NCBI GenBank assembly: GCA_005877185.1
Contig: VBPQ01000101.1
Coordinates: 1-6,322 of the forward strand
Direction: 5' to 3'
Length of the DNA stretch: 6,322 bases
Source: Nitrososphaerota archaeon
Lineage (GTDB): Archaea; Thermoproteota; Nitrososphaeria; Nitrososphaerales; Gagatemarchaeaceae
The stretch's first letter is position 1. The number at the start of each line of letters is the position of its first letter. Below, piece after piece: positions 5,884 to 6,322 of the stretch. The position numbers and the translations under genes are program-made. The notes beneath the pieces are model-generated. The model was not told the origin of the DNA, ran no database searches, and saw only the letters and a list, made by a program, of their open reading frames with translations.

Positions 5884-6322
5884 TTGTGAATCTATTATCG
5901 TGCTTCCTTCCAGAAGCGAAGAAGATGCTCACAGTTGCATCCTCATCGCCCTTCGAAGATTTGGCGCAGCAATCCTCTCCGAGAGATTCGACTGCGACAT
6001 TCGTGAGCCCCGCCCCCTGTAACCAGCGCGACACTGACTCTCTCTCGAAACCCCTCCAGCGGTCGTGCTGCTCAGTCCTGAGAAACTCGAACTCGTGTCT
6101 GTCGAGGTCGGTGATGACGACGACACCGCCCGGTAAGAGAACCCTCGCCATCTCGCGAATTGCCCTCGAAGGCTCTTCGACGTGATGGAGGAGCATGTTC
6201 GCGAAGACGTAGTCGACCGCCTCGTCGTCGATCGGAATCCTTTCGGCGCTTCCTACCCGGCATTCGACGTCAGACACGGGTATCCTTCTCCTCAGCTCGT
6301 GGAGCATCTTCTCCGATTCGTC
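5879..6322 (-). CDS. Class I SAM-dependent methyltransferase, C-terminal part (partial, cut by the window edge)
   Basis: The frame is open from the right edge (reading DESEK before ML) to TAA at 5879-5881, giving 147 visible residues. DESEKML is the usual acidic segment after the SAM-binding glycine motif, which lies outside the window; the ATG at 6305-6307 is therefore an internal methionine, not the start. Counting from it: VGSAERIPIDDEAVDYVFANMLLHHV (18-43) covers the adenine-side acidic residues and the motif II strand; REMARVLLPGGVVVITD (51-67) is the post-II loop and strand of the UbiE/Methyltransf_11 type. The tail has DLDRHEFEFLR (67-77), GFERESVSRWL (87-97) and a vicinal cysteine pair in GEDCCAKSS (110-118), ending IFFASGRK. 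This tail recalls methyltransferases that are often fused to ArsR-type regulators in bacteria, as I remember them; whether a regulator domain precedes it here cannot be seen. The substrate is unknown. It lies 27 bases upstream of dys on the same strand. Confidence 0.85.
   Translation of the reverse strand, partial: DESEKMLHELRRRIPVSDVECRVGSAERIPIDDEAVDYVFANMLLHHVEEPSRAIREMARVLLPGGVVVITDLDRHEFEFLRTEQHDRWRGFERESVSRWLQGAGLTNVAVESLGEDCCAKSSKGDEDATVSIFFASGRKHDNRFTR

Noticed and set aside
1..6322. CRISPR array, tRNA, insertion sequence or toxin-antitoxin pair
   Set aside because: No spaced direct repeats, no cloverleaf or CCA-like end, no transposase frame or terminal inverted repeats were found; the two small membrane-protein frames do not resemble a known toxin pair.

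Overview
The window reads as archaeal chromosome. The evidence is a deoxyhypusine synthase gene (the modification enzyme for aIF5A, present in archaea and eukaryotes), TATA-like boxes at leaderless spacing before two genes, and an IMP dehydrogenase whose wording (SANMD, VIHRFL, RGMASLEA) resembles Nitrososphaeria/TACK-type enzymes as I remember them. The lineage is an inference from remembered sequences, not a search. The coding part from about 870 onward is fairly GC-rich, with strong G/C preference at third codon positions.

Layout. Positions 1-84 look like the last 27 codons of a gene that enters from the left. Positions 115-790 hold small membrane-protein reading frames that I do not recognise. 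They lie in two overlapping frames and use a looser, more AT-tolerant codon set than the rest of the window, so they may be one frameshifted gene. Positions 791-873 are a short non-coding gap with a likely guaB promoter. Positions 874-4838 are a tightly packed three-gene purine operon, guaB-purA-purB, in which each gene overlaps the next by about 8-17 bases. On the opposite strand are a deoxyhypusine synthase gene (5851 down to 4835), which meets purB tail to tail with a 4-base overlap, and upstream of it a SAM-dependent methyltransferase cut by the right edge of the window.

How the genes work together. IMP is the branch point of purine synthesis. GuaB oxidises IMP to XMP (toward GMP), while PurA and PurB convert IMP through adenylosuccinate to AMP. 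The operon therefore encodes the whole AMP branch and the first step of the GMP branch; guaA is not in the window. Deoxyhypusine synthase belongs to translation-factor modification and is a neighbour, not a pathway partner.

Points most worth a second look: (1) the IMP dehydrogenase is missing about 16 residues of its catalytic barrel right after the conserved SANMDT segment, although the frame stays open; (2) the overlapping membrane-protein frames at 115-790; (3) none of the four full-length recognisable genes appears to start with ATG (GTG, TTG, TTG, GTG), and the two GTG starts each have a TATA-like element centred about 27 bases upstream, suggesting leaderless mRNAs; (4) PurA has a lysine-rich N-terminal extension encoded by a GAA repeat. 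I found no convincing new multi-gene system, no CRISPR array, no tRNA or rRNA, and no mobile element.
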